A stretch of DNA of 64,000 nucleotides from Bifidobacterium pluvialisilvae (GCF_019331695.1 NZ_JAHBBI010000008.1:1-64000), one strand, 5' to 3'; shown: positions 45,019 to 54,041, counted from the first letter of the stretch. Numbers and translations are program-made. Notes: generated by a model from the letters alone, not told the origin.

Positions 45019-46071
45019 GTGGCCGGCGTGAATGACGATATGGGCGTGAATGACGATACGGTGAAGCAAGGCGTTGCGGATGCGGCGGCGAATGGCCGCA
45101 TGACCCGTGGGGATGATGGTGTGGATGGCCGCGGGAACGACGGCGTGGATGGCCGCGCGACTCGTGAAGGCGATGGGCGTGATGCCGCGCAGACCGACGA
45201 GCGTATCAAGCGTGCCGTGCGTGGCGTGACCGGGCCGGCGTATGGCGGTGAAGGTTCGGCGACCCTGGGGGAGGGGCGGCCGGCAGGTCACGTGTGGGCC
45301 ATGTTGATCGGCGTGGGCGTGCTTTCCGGTTTTCTGTCGGGGCTGTTCGGCATCGGCGGCGGCACGGTGATCGTGCCCGCACTGGTGTTCCTGGGGCTTT
45401 CGCAGCGTCATGCGGCGGCGACGTCGCTGGCCGCGATCATCCCGACGTCCATCACCGGTGTGATCTCGTATGCGACCGGCGGCGACGTCGATTGGATAGC
45501 CGCCGTGCTGCTCGCGTGCGGTCTGGTCGTCGGGTCGCAGATTGGCAGCTGGCTGCTGGCATGGCTGCCGGAGGTGCTGCTGCGCTGGATATTCGTCGTG
45601 TTCCTGGTGTTCGTGATTCTTTCGCAGATCGTGTTCACGCCGTCGCGCGACCATGTGATCCATATGACGATATTGACCGGCGCGTTGCTGGCGTTGCTGG
45701 GCGTGGGCATCGGCGTGCTGGCCGGGCTGCTGGGCATCGGTGGCGGGGCCGTGATGGTGCCGGCGCTGTCGGTGCTGTTCGGCGCGAGCGACCTGATGGC
45801 GCGCGGCACATCGTTGCTGGCCATGTTCCCCAGTTCGATCGCCGGCACCGTGGCAAATACGCGGCGGCGGCTCGTGCATCTGCGCAACGGTCTGACGATA
45901 GGCATCACGGCGGCGATTGTGGCGCCGTTGGGAACGATCGTGGCCGGATGGGTGACGCCGCGCATGGGCGCGAATCTGTTCGCCGCGTATCTGGGGGTGC
46001 TGCTGGTGCGCAGCATCTGGACGGCGGTGAAGATCACGCCGGGACTGCGCGAGCGTCTGCTGCGGCGGTAG
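45019..46071 (+). CDS. TauE/SafE-family membrane exporter
   Basis: The 350-residue protein has 8 or so membrane helices arranged as two halves, each opening with the family signature: LSGFLSGLFGIGGGTVIVPAL and LAGLLGIGGGAVMVPAL. Relatives export sulfite or other small anions; the substrate is unknown here. The first 90 residues are a hydrophilic, Asp/Gly-rich region with a repeated GDDGVDGR / GNDGVDGR unit. The start is GTG at 45019 after GGGGAG; a second GTG three codons later is possible. Confidence 0.85.
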   Translation: MAGVNDDMGVNDDTVKQGVADAAANGRMTRGDDGVDGRGNDGVDGRATREGDGRDAAQTDERIKRAVRGVTGPAYGGEGSATLGEGRPAGHVWAMLIGVGVLSGFLSGLFGIGGGTVIVPALVFLGLSQRHAAATSLAAIIPTSITGVISYATGGDVDWIAAVLLACGLVVGSQIGSWLLAWLPEVLLRWIFVVFLVFVILSQIVFTPSRDHVIHMTILTGALLALLGVGIGVLAGLLGIGGGAVMVPALSVLFGASDLMARGTSLLAMFPSSIAGTVANTRRRLVHLRNGLTIGITAAIVAPLGTIVAGWVTPRMGANLFAAYLGVLLVRSIWTAVKITPGLRERLLRR

Positions 46072-46097
46072 CGGGTATGTCGTGGGGGCGCTGACCA

Positions 46098-46146
46098 CCC
46101 CTCAGTCACGCTACGCGTGCCAGTTCCCCTGACAAGGGGAGCCTTC
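46098..46146. repeat. decayed family H repeat
   Basis: cacccctcagtcacgctacgcg and the palindromic words ttcccctgacaaggggagcc lie between two convergent genes and may act as a terminator. Confidence 0.5.
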
Positions 46147-46148
46147 GG

Positions 46149-48020
46149 TCACTTGTTGTCGCCGGTGCCGGTGCTCGGCTTGGGGCTGCTCTGGTCGCTC
46201 GTGCTCGGCTTGGTGCTGTCGCTGCCGGTCTTATCGGTCACGGTGCCACTGGGGGTCTTCTCGCTTTGGGATCCGGTGCCGGTGCCGGAGGACGACGATC
46301 CGTTGCCTGAATTGGTGCTGCCTGAACTGCTTGAGCCGTTGTCGTACTGGTTGTAGTATCCGTTGCCGGAATACCCGTTATAGCTGCCGTTGCCGTACCG
46401 GTTATAGGTTCCGTTGCCGGAATTGTAGTATCCGTTGCCGTAGCTGTTGTTGCCGTATCCGTTGCCTGAATTGTAGTATCCGTTGCCCGAGCCGGAACCC
46501 GACGACGAGCCCGAATCGGACGACGACTGCATGGCGTTCTTCACCGCCGTCTTCGCCTGCTCCAACGTGGTCATCGCGTTCTGCAGGTCCGACGCAGTGG
46601 ATTCGGGTGCGTTCGCCGCGGACTGCGCCGCACTGATGGCGTTGAGCAGCGTCGTGCGGGTGGCATCGTCCACTACGCCGTTGCTGTCGTCGTATGTGGT
46701 CTGCGCCGACGTGATGGCCGCCTGCAGGCTCGCCTTCAGCGTGTTCTTCTGATTGTCGCCCTTGCTGCCCGACACCGCCTTGATGGCGCTGTTGATGCTG
46801 TTGGTCGTCTTGGTTATGGCGTCCGCCATCGTCTGATTGGCCTTGGCGTTCGCCTCCAGTTCGGACGCCGCCATCGACGACTTGCAGTCGCGGGCCTGCG
46901 TCACGTCCTTGGCGCCGTCCACCGCCTTTTTCAGATTCGTCAGCGTCGTGGGGTCGGAGACCTCCGAGGACGTCGTCTGCAGAGCGGACTGCGCATCCTT
47001 CTGTGCCTTCGTCAGTGCCGTGGTCGCGGTGCCGTAGTCCTTGACGGACGCCGTGCAATCGGCCATCGCGGACTCCTGCGACTTGCCGCCGAACCGCTGC
47101 CATGCGAACACGCCGCCCACGATGAGCGCCGCAATCGCCACGATGGCGATGCAGAATATCGTCACGCGGCGCCGGTTCAGACGAATCTTCTTCGGCGCGT
47201 TCGACGCGGTTCCGCCGGCGGCGGACGTGCTTTCCGACGCGGGTGGGATGCTCGCCGGCATGGATTCACCCGCGGTTGCCTCGCCTGTGCCTGCCTCGCC
47301 TGTGCCCGTCTCATCGCTGGCGTCGGTCACCGCCGGTTCCACGATCGTCGTCTCGCCAAGGGATTCGTCGCTTGCGGATGATGTGGCCGGCAATGCCGTC
47401 GTGGCCGGCAGCGTCGTCGTGGCGTCCGGTGCCGTCTCGGCATCGATGTCGCCGATCGGCGGAATATCGGCCGTGTCGGCCAGCAGGTCCTGCATGATGT
47501 GGTCGGGCAGGGCGGCCGTCGGCATGGCCGTGGTCCGTTCCGCCGCCACGTCGTCATTCCGTTCGTCGTCATTCGCCGCGGTGTCGTCTGTCGCGGCGTC
47601 GTCCGCGGACGCATGGTCGTCTACCGGGACGTCGTCATCCGATGCGGCCGTCCCATCCGCATCGGCGGAATCGGCCGGGCCGGCCGCGGCGTCCGTCTCC
47701 GGACCGGCCTGCCGCGCTGGCTCCCCGGCCTCGCTGCCGTCTTCGGCGGCGGTCTCCTCCCCGGCCTCGGCTTTGTCTTCCTCGTCGGCCTTGCCGTCGT
47801 CTTCGCCATCCCCGTCGTCATCCGGCCGGTCGTCCGAACCGTCGAAGTCGAATGTCAGCGTGGGGATGTCCCATGAGGTATCGGCCGCATCGTCGTCAAG
47901 ACCGGAGAAATCAAGGTCCCTGCTGATGTCGGTGTCGAAGTCGTCGTTGCCGTCTCGCTTGTCGTTGTCATTGCGCTTGTCGTCGTCGCGCTTGCCGTTG
48001 TTCGTATCCTTCGTCGTCAT
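46149..48020 (-). CDS. large membrane protein with acidic N-terminus and Gly/Tyr/Asn-rich tail, function unknown
   Basis: The 623-residue protein shows four parts: an Asp/Glu/Ala-rich disordered cytoplasmic segment (1 to about 280), one transmembrane helix (RVTIFCIAIVAIAALIVGG and flank, about 290-315), an Ala/Thr-rich alpha-helical coiled-coil-like ectodomain (about 325-490), and a tail of GNGYYNSGNGYGNNSYGNG-like repeats passing into a Ser/Gly/Thr stretch. Two cysteines in the ectodomain could pair. No known domain is recognised. The start at 48020 follows GGGGAG. The design fits a surface or cell-wall-spanning protein. Confidence 0.75.
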   Translation of the reverse strand: MTTKDTNNGKRDDDKRNDNDKRDGNDDFDTDISRDLDFSGLDDDAADTSWDIPTLTFDFDGSDDRPDDDGDGEDDGKADEEDKAEAGEETAAEDGSEAGEPARQAGPETDAAAGPADSADADGTAASDDDVPVDDHASADDAATDDTAANDDERNDDVAAERTTAMPTAALPDHIMQDLLADTADIPPIGDIDAETAPDATTTLPATTALPATSSASDESLGETTIVEPAVTDASDETGTGEAGTGEATAGESMPASIPPASESTSAAGGTASNAPKKIRLNRRRVTIFCIAIVAIAALIVGGVFAWQRFGGKSQESAMADCTASVKDYGTATTALTKAQKDAQSALQTTSSEVSDPTTLTNLKKAVDGAKDVTQARDCKSSMAASELEANAKANQTMADAITKTTNSINSAIKAVSGSKGDNQKNTLKASLQAAITSAQTTYDDSNGVVDDATRTTLLNAISAAQSAANAPESTASDLQNAMTTLEQAKTAVKNAMQSSSDSGSSSGSGSGNGYYNSGNGYGNNSYGNGYYNSGNGTYNRYGNGSYNGYSGNGYYNQYDNGSSSSGSTNSGNGSSSSGTGTGSQSEKTPSGTVTDKTGSDSTKPSTSDQSSPKPSTGTGDNK

Positions 48021-48148
48021 GCTCACTCCCCGCCGTTCCATCGTCAATCCGCGCGCGGAACGCCGCGCGCCGCACTATCGGAACAATGGTATTCCATCCC
48101 CGTGTTGGGGGCGCCGAAAATATGTCACAATATTGTGCCGTTCCATAA

Positions 48149-48294
48149 CGAAAACGCGAGTTGTGGGTGTTCGTTGTTTACGGCGGCGTCGACAGGGAAA
48201 ACATCAACCGCGGATTTTCAACGGTTTTCCGTTGTGGAACGCAGACGGATTCCGCAAAGTCGAAAAGCAAACACCCACAACTCGCAGTTTCCCG
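48149..48294. repeat. terminal-inverted-repeat element, family D, copy 2
   Basis: Ends gcgagttgtgggtgtt (left) and aacacccacaactcgc (right) match the element at 14474. The core has aaccgcggattttcaacggt, similar to that copy. It lies just before the alpha-glucosidase promoter. Confidence 0.75.
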
Positions 48295-48363
48295 ATGACA
48301 ACGGGTGCTTGAACGGTAAAATTGGCGAGGATTCCGGTTTCTGGGCAGTCAAGGAGGATGCAA

Positions 48364-50241
48364 ATGACGACCGAACAGCGCGCGGCGCTTCCCGACACGA
48401 TTCACACCAACGGCGCAACGCCGAACCCGTGGTGGTCGAACGCGGTGGTGTACCAGATCTATCCGCGCAGTTTCCAGGACACGAACGGCGACGGATACGG
48501 CGACATCCCGGGCATCACGTCGCGGCTCGACTATCTGGCCGACCTCGGCGTGGACGTCATCTGGCTGTCGCCGGTGTACAAGTCGCCGCAGGACGACAAC
48601 GGCTACGACATCAGCGACTATCAGGACATCGACCCGATGTTCGGCACGCTCGACGACATGGATGAACTGCTCGAGGAGGCCCACGACCGGGGCATCAAGG
48701 TCGTGATGGACCTCGTGGTGAACCACACGTCCGACGAGCACGCATGGTTCCAAGCCTCGCGCGACAGGAACGACCCGCACGCCGACTGGTACTGGTGGCG
48801 GCCCGCCAAGGCGGGGCACGAGCCGGGGACGCCGGGCGCGGAGCCGAACCAGTGGGGGTCGTATTTCGGCGGCTCGGCATGGGAATACGATCCGAAGCGC
48901 GGCGAATACTATCTGCACCAGTTCTCGAAGAAGCAGCCGGACCTCAACTGGGAGAACCCGGACGTGCGCGCCGCCGTCTACAAGATGATGAACTGGTGGC
49001 TCGACCGTGGCATCGACGGATTCCGCATGGACGTAATTACGCTGATCTCCAAGCACGTGGACGCCAACGGCGAACTGCCGGGCGTGGGCGCGAACACCGA
49101 ATCCGCGGGGCCGGTGGGGGAGGACGGCTATTCGAGTCCGAACCCGTTCTGCGCCGACGGGCCGCGGCAGGACGAGTTCCTCGCCGAAATGCACCGCGAG
49201 GTGTTCGACGGGCGCGAGGGCACCCTCACCGTGGGCGAGGCTCCCGGCATCACGCCGGAACGCAACCGGCACATCACCGACCCGGCGAACCGCGAGCTCG
49301 ACATGCTGTTCCTCTTCGACCACGTGGAGCCGGGCGGCGGACAGTCCAAGTGGACGGCGGAACCCTGGAGGCTCGCGCACCTCAAGCATTGCCTCGCCGG
49401 CCAGCAGGGCGCGGTGAAGAAGACCGGGTGGACCAGCCTGTTCTTCAACAACCACGACCAGCCGCGCGTGGTCTCCCGCTGGGGCGACGACTCCACCGAC
49501 GAGGCGCGCGTGCGCTCGGCGAAGGCCATCGCCCTGCTGCTGCACATGCACCGCGGCACCCCGTACGTGTACCAGGGCGAGGAGCTCGGCATGACCAACG
49601 CCTACTTCGACTCGCTCGACCAGTACCAGGACCTCGAATCCATCAACATGTACCATCAGCTCACCGAGGCCGGCGTGATGACCCCGGAGGCCATGATGGA
49701 CGCGCTCAAGGCCATCAGCCGCGACAACGCGCGCACGCCCATGCAGTGGGACGCCACCAAGTACGCCGGGTTCACCGCGCCTTACGCGCCCACCGCCCCC
49801 TGGCTGGCCGTGAACGCGAACCATGACGTGGTGAATGCCAAGAAGGAGAAGCGCGACCCCGACTCCGTGCTGTCGTTCTACAAGAGGCTCATCGCGTTGC
49901 GGCACGAGAACCCGGTCGTCGCGGCCGGCGACTGGCGGATGCTCGACGCCGACGACCCGCAGGTGTACGCGTTCGTGCGCACGCTGCGCGAGGACGGTGT
50001 CGGCGGCGGCATCGACGGCTCCGGCGAGCGGAAAATCGTGGTCGTGGTCAATATGTCGGGCGAATCGGCGAAGATCCCCGCCGAAACCGCCGACATGCTC
50101 GGCCTTGGCCTCGCCGGCACCACGCTCGGCGGCGTGAGCGCCGACCGCATTCTCATCAGCACCTATCCGGAGGAGGAGACCGCCGCCGACGTGCTCTTCG
50201 GCAAGCTCGCCCCATGGGAGGCCTTCGCCTACGAGCTGTAG
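48364..50241 (+). CDS. alpha-glucosidase / oligo-1,6-glucosidase, GH13
   Basis: The 625-residue cytoplasmic enzyme of the GH13 oligo-1,6-glucosidase branch releases glucose from alpha-linked oligosaccharides. Conserved regions in order: DLVVNHTSDEHAWF, DGFRMDVITLI with the nucleophile Asp, TVGEAPG with the acid/base Glu, and FFNNHDQPR with the third carboxylate. YQIYPRSFQDTNGDGYGD is the family opening. The start at 48364 lies 6 bases after AAGGAGG; the ATG at 48358 abuts it and is rejected. The gene is monocistronic, with no sugar transporter or regulator next to it. Confidence 0.93.
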   Translation: MTTEQRAALPDTIHTNGATPNPWWSNAVVYQIYPRSFQDTNGDGYGDIPGITSRLDYLADLGVDVIWLSPVYKSPQDDNGYDISDYQDIDPMFGTLDDMDELLEEAHDRGIKVVMDLVVNHTSDEHAWFQASRDRNDPHADWYWWRPAKAGHEPGTPGAEPNQWGSYFGGSAWEYDPKRGEYYLHQFSKKQPDLNWENPDVRAAVYKMMNWWLDRGIDGFRMDVITLISKHVDANGELPGVGANTESAGPVGEDGYSSPNPFCADGPRQDEFLAEMHREVFDGREGTLTVGEAPGITPERNRHITDPANRELDMLFLFDHVEPGGGQSKWTAEPWRLAHLKHCLAGQQGAVKKTGWTSLFFNNHDQPRVVSRWGDDSTDEARVRSAKAIALLLHMHRGTPYVYQGEELGMTNAYFDSLDQYQDLESINMYHQLTEAGVMTPEAMMDALKAISRDNARTPMQWDATKYAGFTAPYAPTAPWLAVNANHDVVNAKKEKRDPDSVLSFYKRLIALRHENPVVAAGDWRMLDADDPQVYAFVRTLREDGVGGGIDGSGERKIVVVVNMSGESAKIPAETADMLGLGLAGTTLGGVSADRILISTYPEEETAADVLFGKLAPWEAFAYEL

Positions 50242-50325
50242 CGGGGCGTAGGACGAGCCGATGATGCTCCGCCGGCGTCGGCCACTGCCCACGTCCCCGC
50301 CGGCGGGGAAGGCGGACTGGATTCG

Positions 50326-50545
50326 TAACGCACGGGAACCGAAGCATACGTTCGGTTCCCGTTGGTTGGGTGATTTGCAACGTATGGGAACGCAATCACA
50401 TCCCCGGTTCCTATCTGTTGAGCGGCGTGCAACGGATGGGAATGGAAGTAGCGTCTTGGTTCCTGTTGGTCGTGGTGTAAGCGACGAACAGGAACCAAAA
50501 CGTGCGTTCGGTTCCTTTCCGTTGGGCGGATGCGCCGCGAAAGAA
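50326..50545. repeat. array of family C palindromes, copy 2
   Basis: At least four hairpins with ggaacc/ggttcc cores are present, for example AACGCACGGGAACCGAA with TTCGGTTCCCGTTGGTT (50327-50367). Later units are more decayed but keep gcaacgNatggga and ggttcctNtcNgttg ends. Same family as 8748-8972. Confidence 0.7.
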
Positions 50546-50592
50546 CGGTGTGCGTAACACGAACGCCGAACTGTCCACATAGTGGCCCTCGA

Positions 50593-50622
50593 TTGGCGTA
50601 TGCCGTAGGCCGCGCCTATCTT
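50593..50622 (+). promoter_or_regulatory. predicted promoter of the attenuated MHS transporter transcript
   Basis: TTGGCG (50593-50598) and TATCTT (50617-50622), separated by 18 bases, lie 46 bases before the leader ribosome site. Confidence 0.5.
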
Positions 50623-50684
50623 CTCAAGTGGTTCGGGTCGAAAGGCCCGCAAAGATGTATGACGCCGAAAGGAGGTTCGCCAAG

Positions 50685-50771
50685 ATGTACGGAATGACCG
50701 CAACCAAGCTGAATGTCGCACTTGCTGCTGTGTCCGGCCGAATTATTATTCCGTCTTCGTTGGCGGACTGA
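50685..50771 (+). CDS. 28-residue leader peptide rich in branched-chain residues
   Basis: A strong AAAGGAGG (50668-50675) stands 9 bases before an ATG that opens 28 codons and a TGA at 50769. Eight residues are Ile, Leu or Val, and codons 20-22 are three consecutive ATT (Ile) at 50742-50750. The peptide ends Pro-Ser-Ser-Leu-Ala-Asp. Placement before paired hairpins and a terminator, ahead of a transporter and two ilvC genes, makes it a probable attenuator leader that senses charged tRNA-Ile. It is too short for homology; the assignment is by architecture. Confidence 0.75.
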   Translation: MYGMTATKLNVALAAVSGRIIIPSSLAD

Positions 50772-50864
50772 TTCGACATTTTCCACTGTTCGATCCCGTC
50801 AACGTGGCGGGGATCGGAACAGACAAAATCTAGTTTTGAGCTCCGCCAAAAGCGGGGCTTTTTT
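50758..50864 (+). promoter_or_regulatory. ribosome-mediated transcription attenuator
   Basis: Segment 1 (50758-50766, CGTTGGCGG, inside the leader) can pair with segment 2 (50796-50804, CCGTCAACG, one G-U). The arm containing segment 2 instead pairs with segment 3 in hairpin 50788-50820. Segment 3 (50806-50812, GGCGGGG) can also pair with segment 4 (50841-50847, CTCCGCC). Segment 4 otherwise pairs with segment 5 to form the terminator AGCTCCGC..GCGGGGCT plus a T-run (50839-50864). Stalling at the Ile codons leaves segment 1 free, giving 1:2, then 3:4, and read-through. Translation to the stop masks segment 1, giving 2:3, then 4:5, and termination. Confidence 0.75.
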
Positions 50865-51024
50865 CATATCGCATGATCGAGATCCGATACACGGAATGAA
50901 AAACGAGCGATGGAAGACAACTCAAGAAACTGAGAAACCCGGGAATCGGACGGACGGCCGCTTGCAGAGAGAAACCGTTGGCCCCCGAACAGAAGATTCA
51001 CGGACTACACAGGAGATTAGAGAA

Positions 51025-52377
51025 ATGACAGCAGTCGAGGCTACGACTGATAGCAAACTCAAGACGATGGCGCGTGACTCCGTCAAGACCGTCATCGCCG
51101 CCTCCATGGTCGGCACGGCCATCGAGTTCTACGACTTCTACGCATACGGCACCGCCGCTGCGAACTACTTCCCGCACATCTTCTTCTCCGACAAGGCGAA
51201 CCCGACGGTCGCCCTGCTCATGAGCCTGCTCACGTTCGCCATCGCGTTCATCGCCCGCCCGCTCGGCTCGCTGGTGTTCGGCCACTTCGGCGACCGCATG
51301 GGCCGCAAGACCACGCTGGTCGTCTCCCTCATGACGATGGGCGTCGGCACGTTCCTCATCGGCTGCCTGCCGACCTACAACACGTGGGGCATCGCCGCGG
51401 TCGCCATCCTCTGCCTGCTGCGCTTCATCCAGGGCATCGGCCTGGGTGGCGAATGGTCCGGCGCCGCACTGGTCGCCACCGAGAACGCGCCTGAGAACAA
51501 GCGCGCCCTCTACGGCTCCTTCCCGGAGCTCGGCGCCCCGATCGGCTTCTTCCTCTCCAACGGCACCTACTTCGTGCTTGAGTCCTTCAACGACTCCGCC
51601 GCCATGCTCGCCTGGGGCTGGCGCGTGCCGTTCCTGCTGAGCGCTATCCTCGTGATCATCGGCCTCGTCGTGCGAGTCCACATGGAGGAGACCCCGATCT
51701 TCCGCATGGCCCAGGAGCAGAAGAAGGTCGTCAAGTCCCCGCTCACCGAGGTGTTCCGCAAGAGCTGGCGTCAGGTCCTGCAGGCCACGTTCCTCGTCGC
51801 CGTCACCTACACGCTGTTCTACACGCTCGCCACGTGGTCGCTCGCCTGGGGCACCAAGGCCCAGGGCGAGGGCGGCGGTGGCCTCGGCTTCTCCAACCAG
51901 GAGTACCTGCTCATGCTGATGATCGCCATCTGCGTGTTCGCCGCCTTCATCGTGATCTCCTGCGTGAACGCCGACAAGTTCGGCCGCAAGCGCGTGATCG
52001 TCACCTCCTCCGTGCTGCTCGTCGTGTTCGCCGCCCTGTTCCCGTTCCTGCTCAACGGCCAGATCGTCGGCCAGCGCAACTTCTTCGCCAACATGGTGTT
52101 CCTGTGCGTCGGCTTCGCCCTGATGGGCACCGCGTTCGGCCCGATCGGCGCCTTCCTGCCCGAGCTGTTCGACGCCAACGTGCGCTACTCCGGCTCCGGC
52201 ATCGGCTACAACCTCGCCGCCATCGTCGGCGCGGCCTTCGTGCCGACCATCGCCACCTGGCTGTCCAGCCACTTCGGCGTCCACTCGGTGGGTCTGTACC
52301 TCGGCGTCATGGCCGTGTGCTGCCTCGTCGCGGTGCTCTCGTGCCATGAGACTAAGAACGTTGATTTCACGAAGTGA
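51025..52377 (+). CDS. MFS transporter of the metabolite:H+ symporter (MHS) family
   Basis: The 450-residue protein has 12 membrane helices. MVGTAIEFYDFYAYGTAAA, the loop GHFGDRMGRKTTLV and RFIQGIGLGGEWSGAALVATEN are the MHS (ShiA/ProP/KgtP) signatures. MHS members carry dicarboxylates, betaines, proline or shikimate. The Ile-codon attenuator upstream and the two ilvC genes downstream suggest a branched-chain amino acid or keto acid as substrate, which is inference. AGGAG precedes the ATG by 9 bases. The last codons (NVDFTK) are copied in the 121-bp tandem repeat that follows. Confidence 0.85.
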   Translation: MTAVEATTDSKLKTMARDSVKTVIAASMVGTAIEFYDFYAYGTAAANYFPHIFFSDKANPTVALLMSLLTFAIAFIARPLGSLVFGHFGDRMGRKTTLVVSLMTMGVGTFLIGCLPTYNTWGIAAVAILCLLRFIQGIGLGGEWSGAALVATENAPENKRALYGSFPELGAPIGFFLSNGTYFVLESFNDSAAMLAWGWRVPFLLSAILVIIGLVVRVHMEETPIFRMAQEQKKVVKSPLTEVFRKSWRQVLQATFLVAVTYTLFYTLATWSLAWGTKAQGEGGGGLGFSNQEYLLMLMIAICVFAAFIVISCVNADKFGRKRVIVTSSVLLVVFAALFPFLLNGQIVGQRNFFANMVFLCVGFALMGTAFGPIGAFLPELFDANVRYSGSGIGYNLAAIVGAAFVPTIATWLSSHFGVHSVGLYLGVMAVCCLVAVLSCHETKNVDFTK

Positions 52378-52640
52378 AATCAAGTTCCAAGTCTCATCCT
52401 CGCGCTCGATGACTCGCGCTCGCTTCGGCTTCGGGAACAGTCCACTGGACTGTTCCCATGGAGAAGCCTCAGCTAAGAACGTCGGCTTCACGAAGTGAAA
52501 TCAAGTTCTAAGTCTCATCCTCGCGCTCGATGACTCGCGCTCGCTTCGGCTTCGGGAACAGTCCACTGGACTGTTCCCATGGAGAAGCCTCAGCTAAGAA
52601 TGTCGACTTCACCAAGTGAAGCCGAATTCCGAGTCTCATC
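52352..52640 (+). repeat. 121-bp tandem repeat starting inside the MHS gene
   Basis: ctaagaacgt begins units at 52352 and 52473 and a partial unit at 52594 (ctaagaatgt), spaced 121 bases. Each unit opens with codons for AsnVal(Asp/Gly)PheThrLys-stop and then holds gcgctcgatgactcgcgctcg and the hairpin GGGAACAGTCCAC..GTTCCC. Only the first copy is in the gene. The hairpins may end the transporter transcript. Confidence 0.85.
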
Positions 52641-52941
52641 ATCGGCGGATTTCACCGAGTTCTCCGGTGGAATTCAGCTTCCGTTCATCCGACGGTGGTC
52701 GAATGAACACAGCGCGGACGACGGCCCACAACGCCACCGCCCGCGATACGAAAATTCAATATTCAATATTTGGACGCGGACTTCCGCGTCAGATGCTGGT
52801 GGACTAGAACTAGTTCCCAGTGATCGATGACTTTCAACGTCTAGGACACAATCCTTCTCGCCGAAGGCCGTCAGCAATCTCAACCGATTGCCGGACGTCC
52901 AACGCTCGGTAATCACCAAACAATATAAAGGAGTGCCAATC
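52641..52941. other. upstream region of ilvC1
   Basis: A hairpin GACGCGGA-CTT-TCCGCGTC-like is at 52771-52788 and a ctagaactag palindrome at about 52805. An AT-rich aattcaatattcaatattt stretch near 52755 may carry the promoter. No terminator-type T-run or credible leader peptide was seen, so control differs from the MHS gene. Confidence 0.4.
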
Positions 52942-53994
52942 ATGGCAGCAACTATCTGGTACGAGAAGGACGCCGATCTGTCCGTGCTCGAAGGCAAGAA
53001 GGTGGCCATCCTCGGCTACGGTTCCCAGGGTCACGCCCATGCGCTGAACCTGCGTGATTCCGGTGTCGACGTGGTCGTCGGCCTGCGTCCGACCTCCAAG
53101 TCGGTCCAGTTCGCCAAGGAGCAGGGCCTCGAGGTCAAGTCCGTGCCGGAGGCCGTCGCCGAGGCCGACATCGTCATGATCCTGCTGCCTGACCAGTACC
53201 AGGCCGCCGTGTACAAGAAGGACGTCGAGCCGAACCTGAAGCCGGGCGCCGCTCTGGCCTTCGCCCACGGCTTCAACATCCACTACGGCTACATCAAGCC
53301 CACCGAGGATCACCCGGTGTTCATGGTCGCCCCGAAGGGCCCGGGCCACATCGTGCGTCGTGAGTACGCCGCCGGCCGTGGCGTCCCGGTGGTTGTGGCC
53401 GTCGAGCAGGATCCGCGTGGCGACGGCTGGGCCATCACCCTGGCCTACGCCAAGGCCCTCGGCGCCCTGCGCGCCGGCGCCATCAAGACGACCTTCAAGG
53501 AAGAGACCGAGACCGATCTCTTCGGCGAGCAGGACGTCCTCATGGGCGGCATCAACCACCTGTGCGACCTCGGCTTCGACGTGCTGACCGAGGCCGGCTA
53601 CCAGCCGGAGATCGCCTACTTCGAGGTGTTCCACGAGCTGAAGATGCTGGTCGACCTCGCCAACGAGGGTGGTCTGAACAAGGCCCGCTGGTCCTGCTCC
53701 GACACCGCCCAGTACGGTGATTACACCTCCACCGTCATCACCGACGAGACCAAGAAGCGCATGCAGTACCAGCTCAAGCGCATTCAGGACGGCTCCTTCG
53801 CCAAGGAGTTCATGGACGACCAGGCCGCCGGCGCCCCGAAGTTCAAGAAGCTGCAGGAAGAGTTCTCTCACCCGCACCTGGAGACCGTTGGCCCGAAGCT
53901 TCGCGCCATGTTCTCTTGGAACAACGGCCCGGCCAAGGACGCCGATGAGGCTGAGTCCTTCAACGGCAAGATCGCTCGTACCCAGGTTCAGTGA
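52942..53994 (+). CDS. ilvC: ketol-acid reductoisomerase, copy 1
   Basis: The 350-residue class I enzyme converts acetohydroxy acids to dihydroxy-isovalerate or -methylvalerate in valine, leucine and isoleucine synthesis. The Rossmann motif [20 protein letters not shown] and the following RPTSKS loop indicate NADPH use. The Mg-binding C-terminal KARI domain includes [11 protein letters not shown] and [17 protein letters not shown] precedes the ATG by 8 bases. A second complete copy of identical length follows, and part of the two genes is identical at the DNA level. A T-rich terminator at 54042 separates them. Confidence 0.96.
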   Translation: MAATIWYEKDADLSVLEGKKVAILGYGSQGHAHALNLRDSGVDVVVGLRPTSKSVQFAKEQGLEVKSVPEAVAEADIVMILLPDQYQAAVYKKDVEPNLKPGAALAFAHGFNIHYGYIKPTEDHPVFMVAPKGPGHIVRREYAAGRGVPVVVAVEQDPRGDGWAITLAYAKALGALRAGAIKTTFKEETETDLFGEQDVLMGGINHLCDLGFDVLTEAGYQPEIAYFEVFHELKMLVDLANEGGLNKARWSCSDTAQYGDYTSTVITDETKKRMQYQLKRIQDGSFAKEFMDDQAAGAPKFKKLQEEFSHPHLETVGPKLRAMFSWNNGPAKDADEAESFNGKIARTQVQ

Positions 53995-54041
53995 TTGATT
54001 ATTAATAATTAATAATTAATAATTAATTATTAAAAATATTG

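Noticed and set aside
52790-52804. Tiny ATG-Leu-Val-Asp-stop frame upstream of ilvC1 as a leader peptide
   Set aside because: Four codons, no ribosome site, no competing hairpins and no T-run terminator follow, unlike the leader at 50685.
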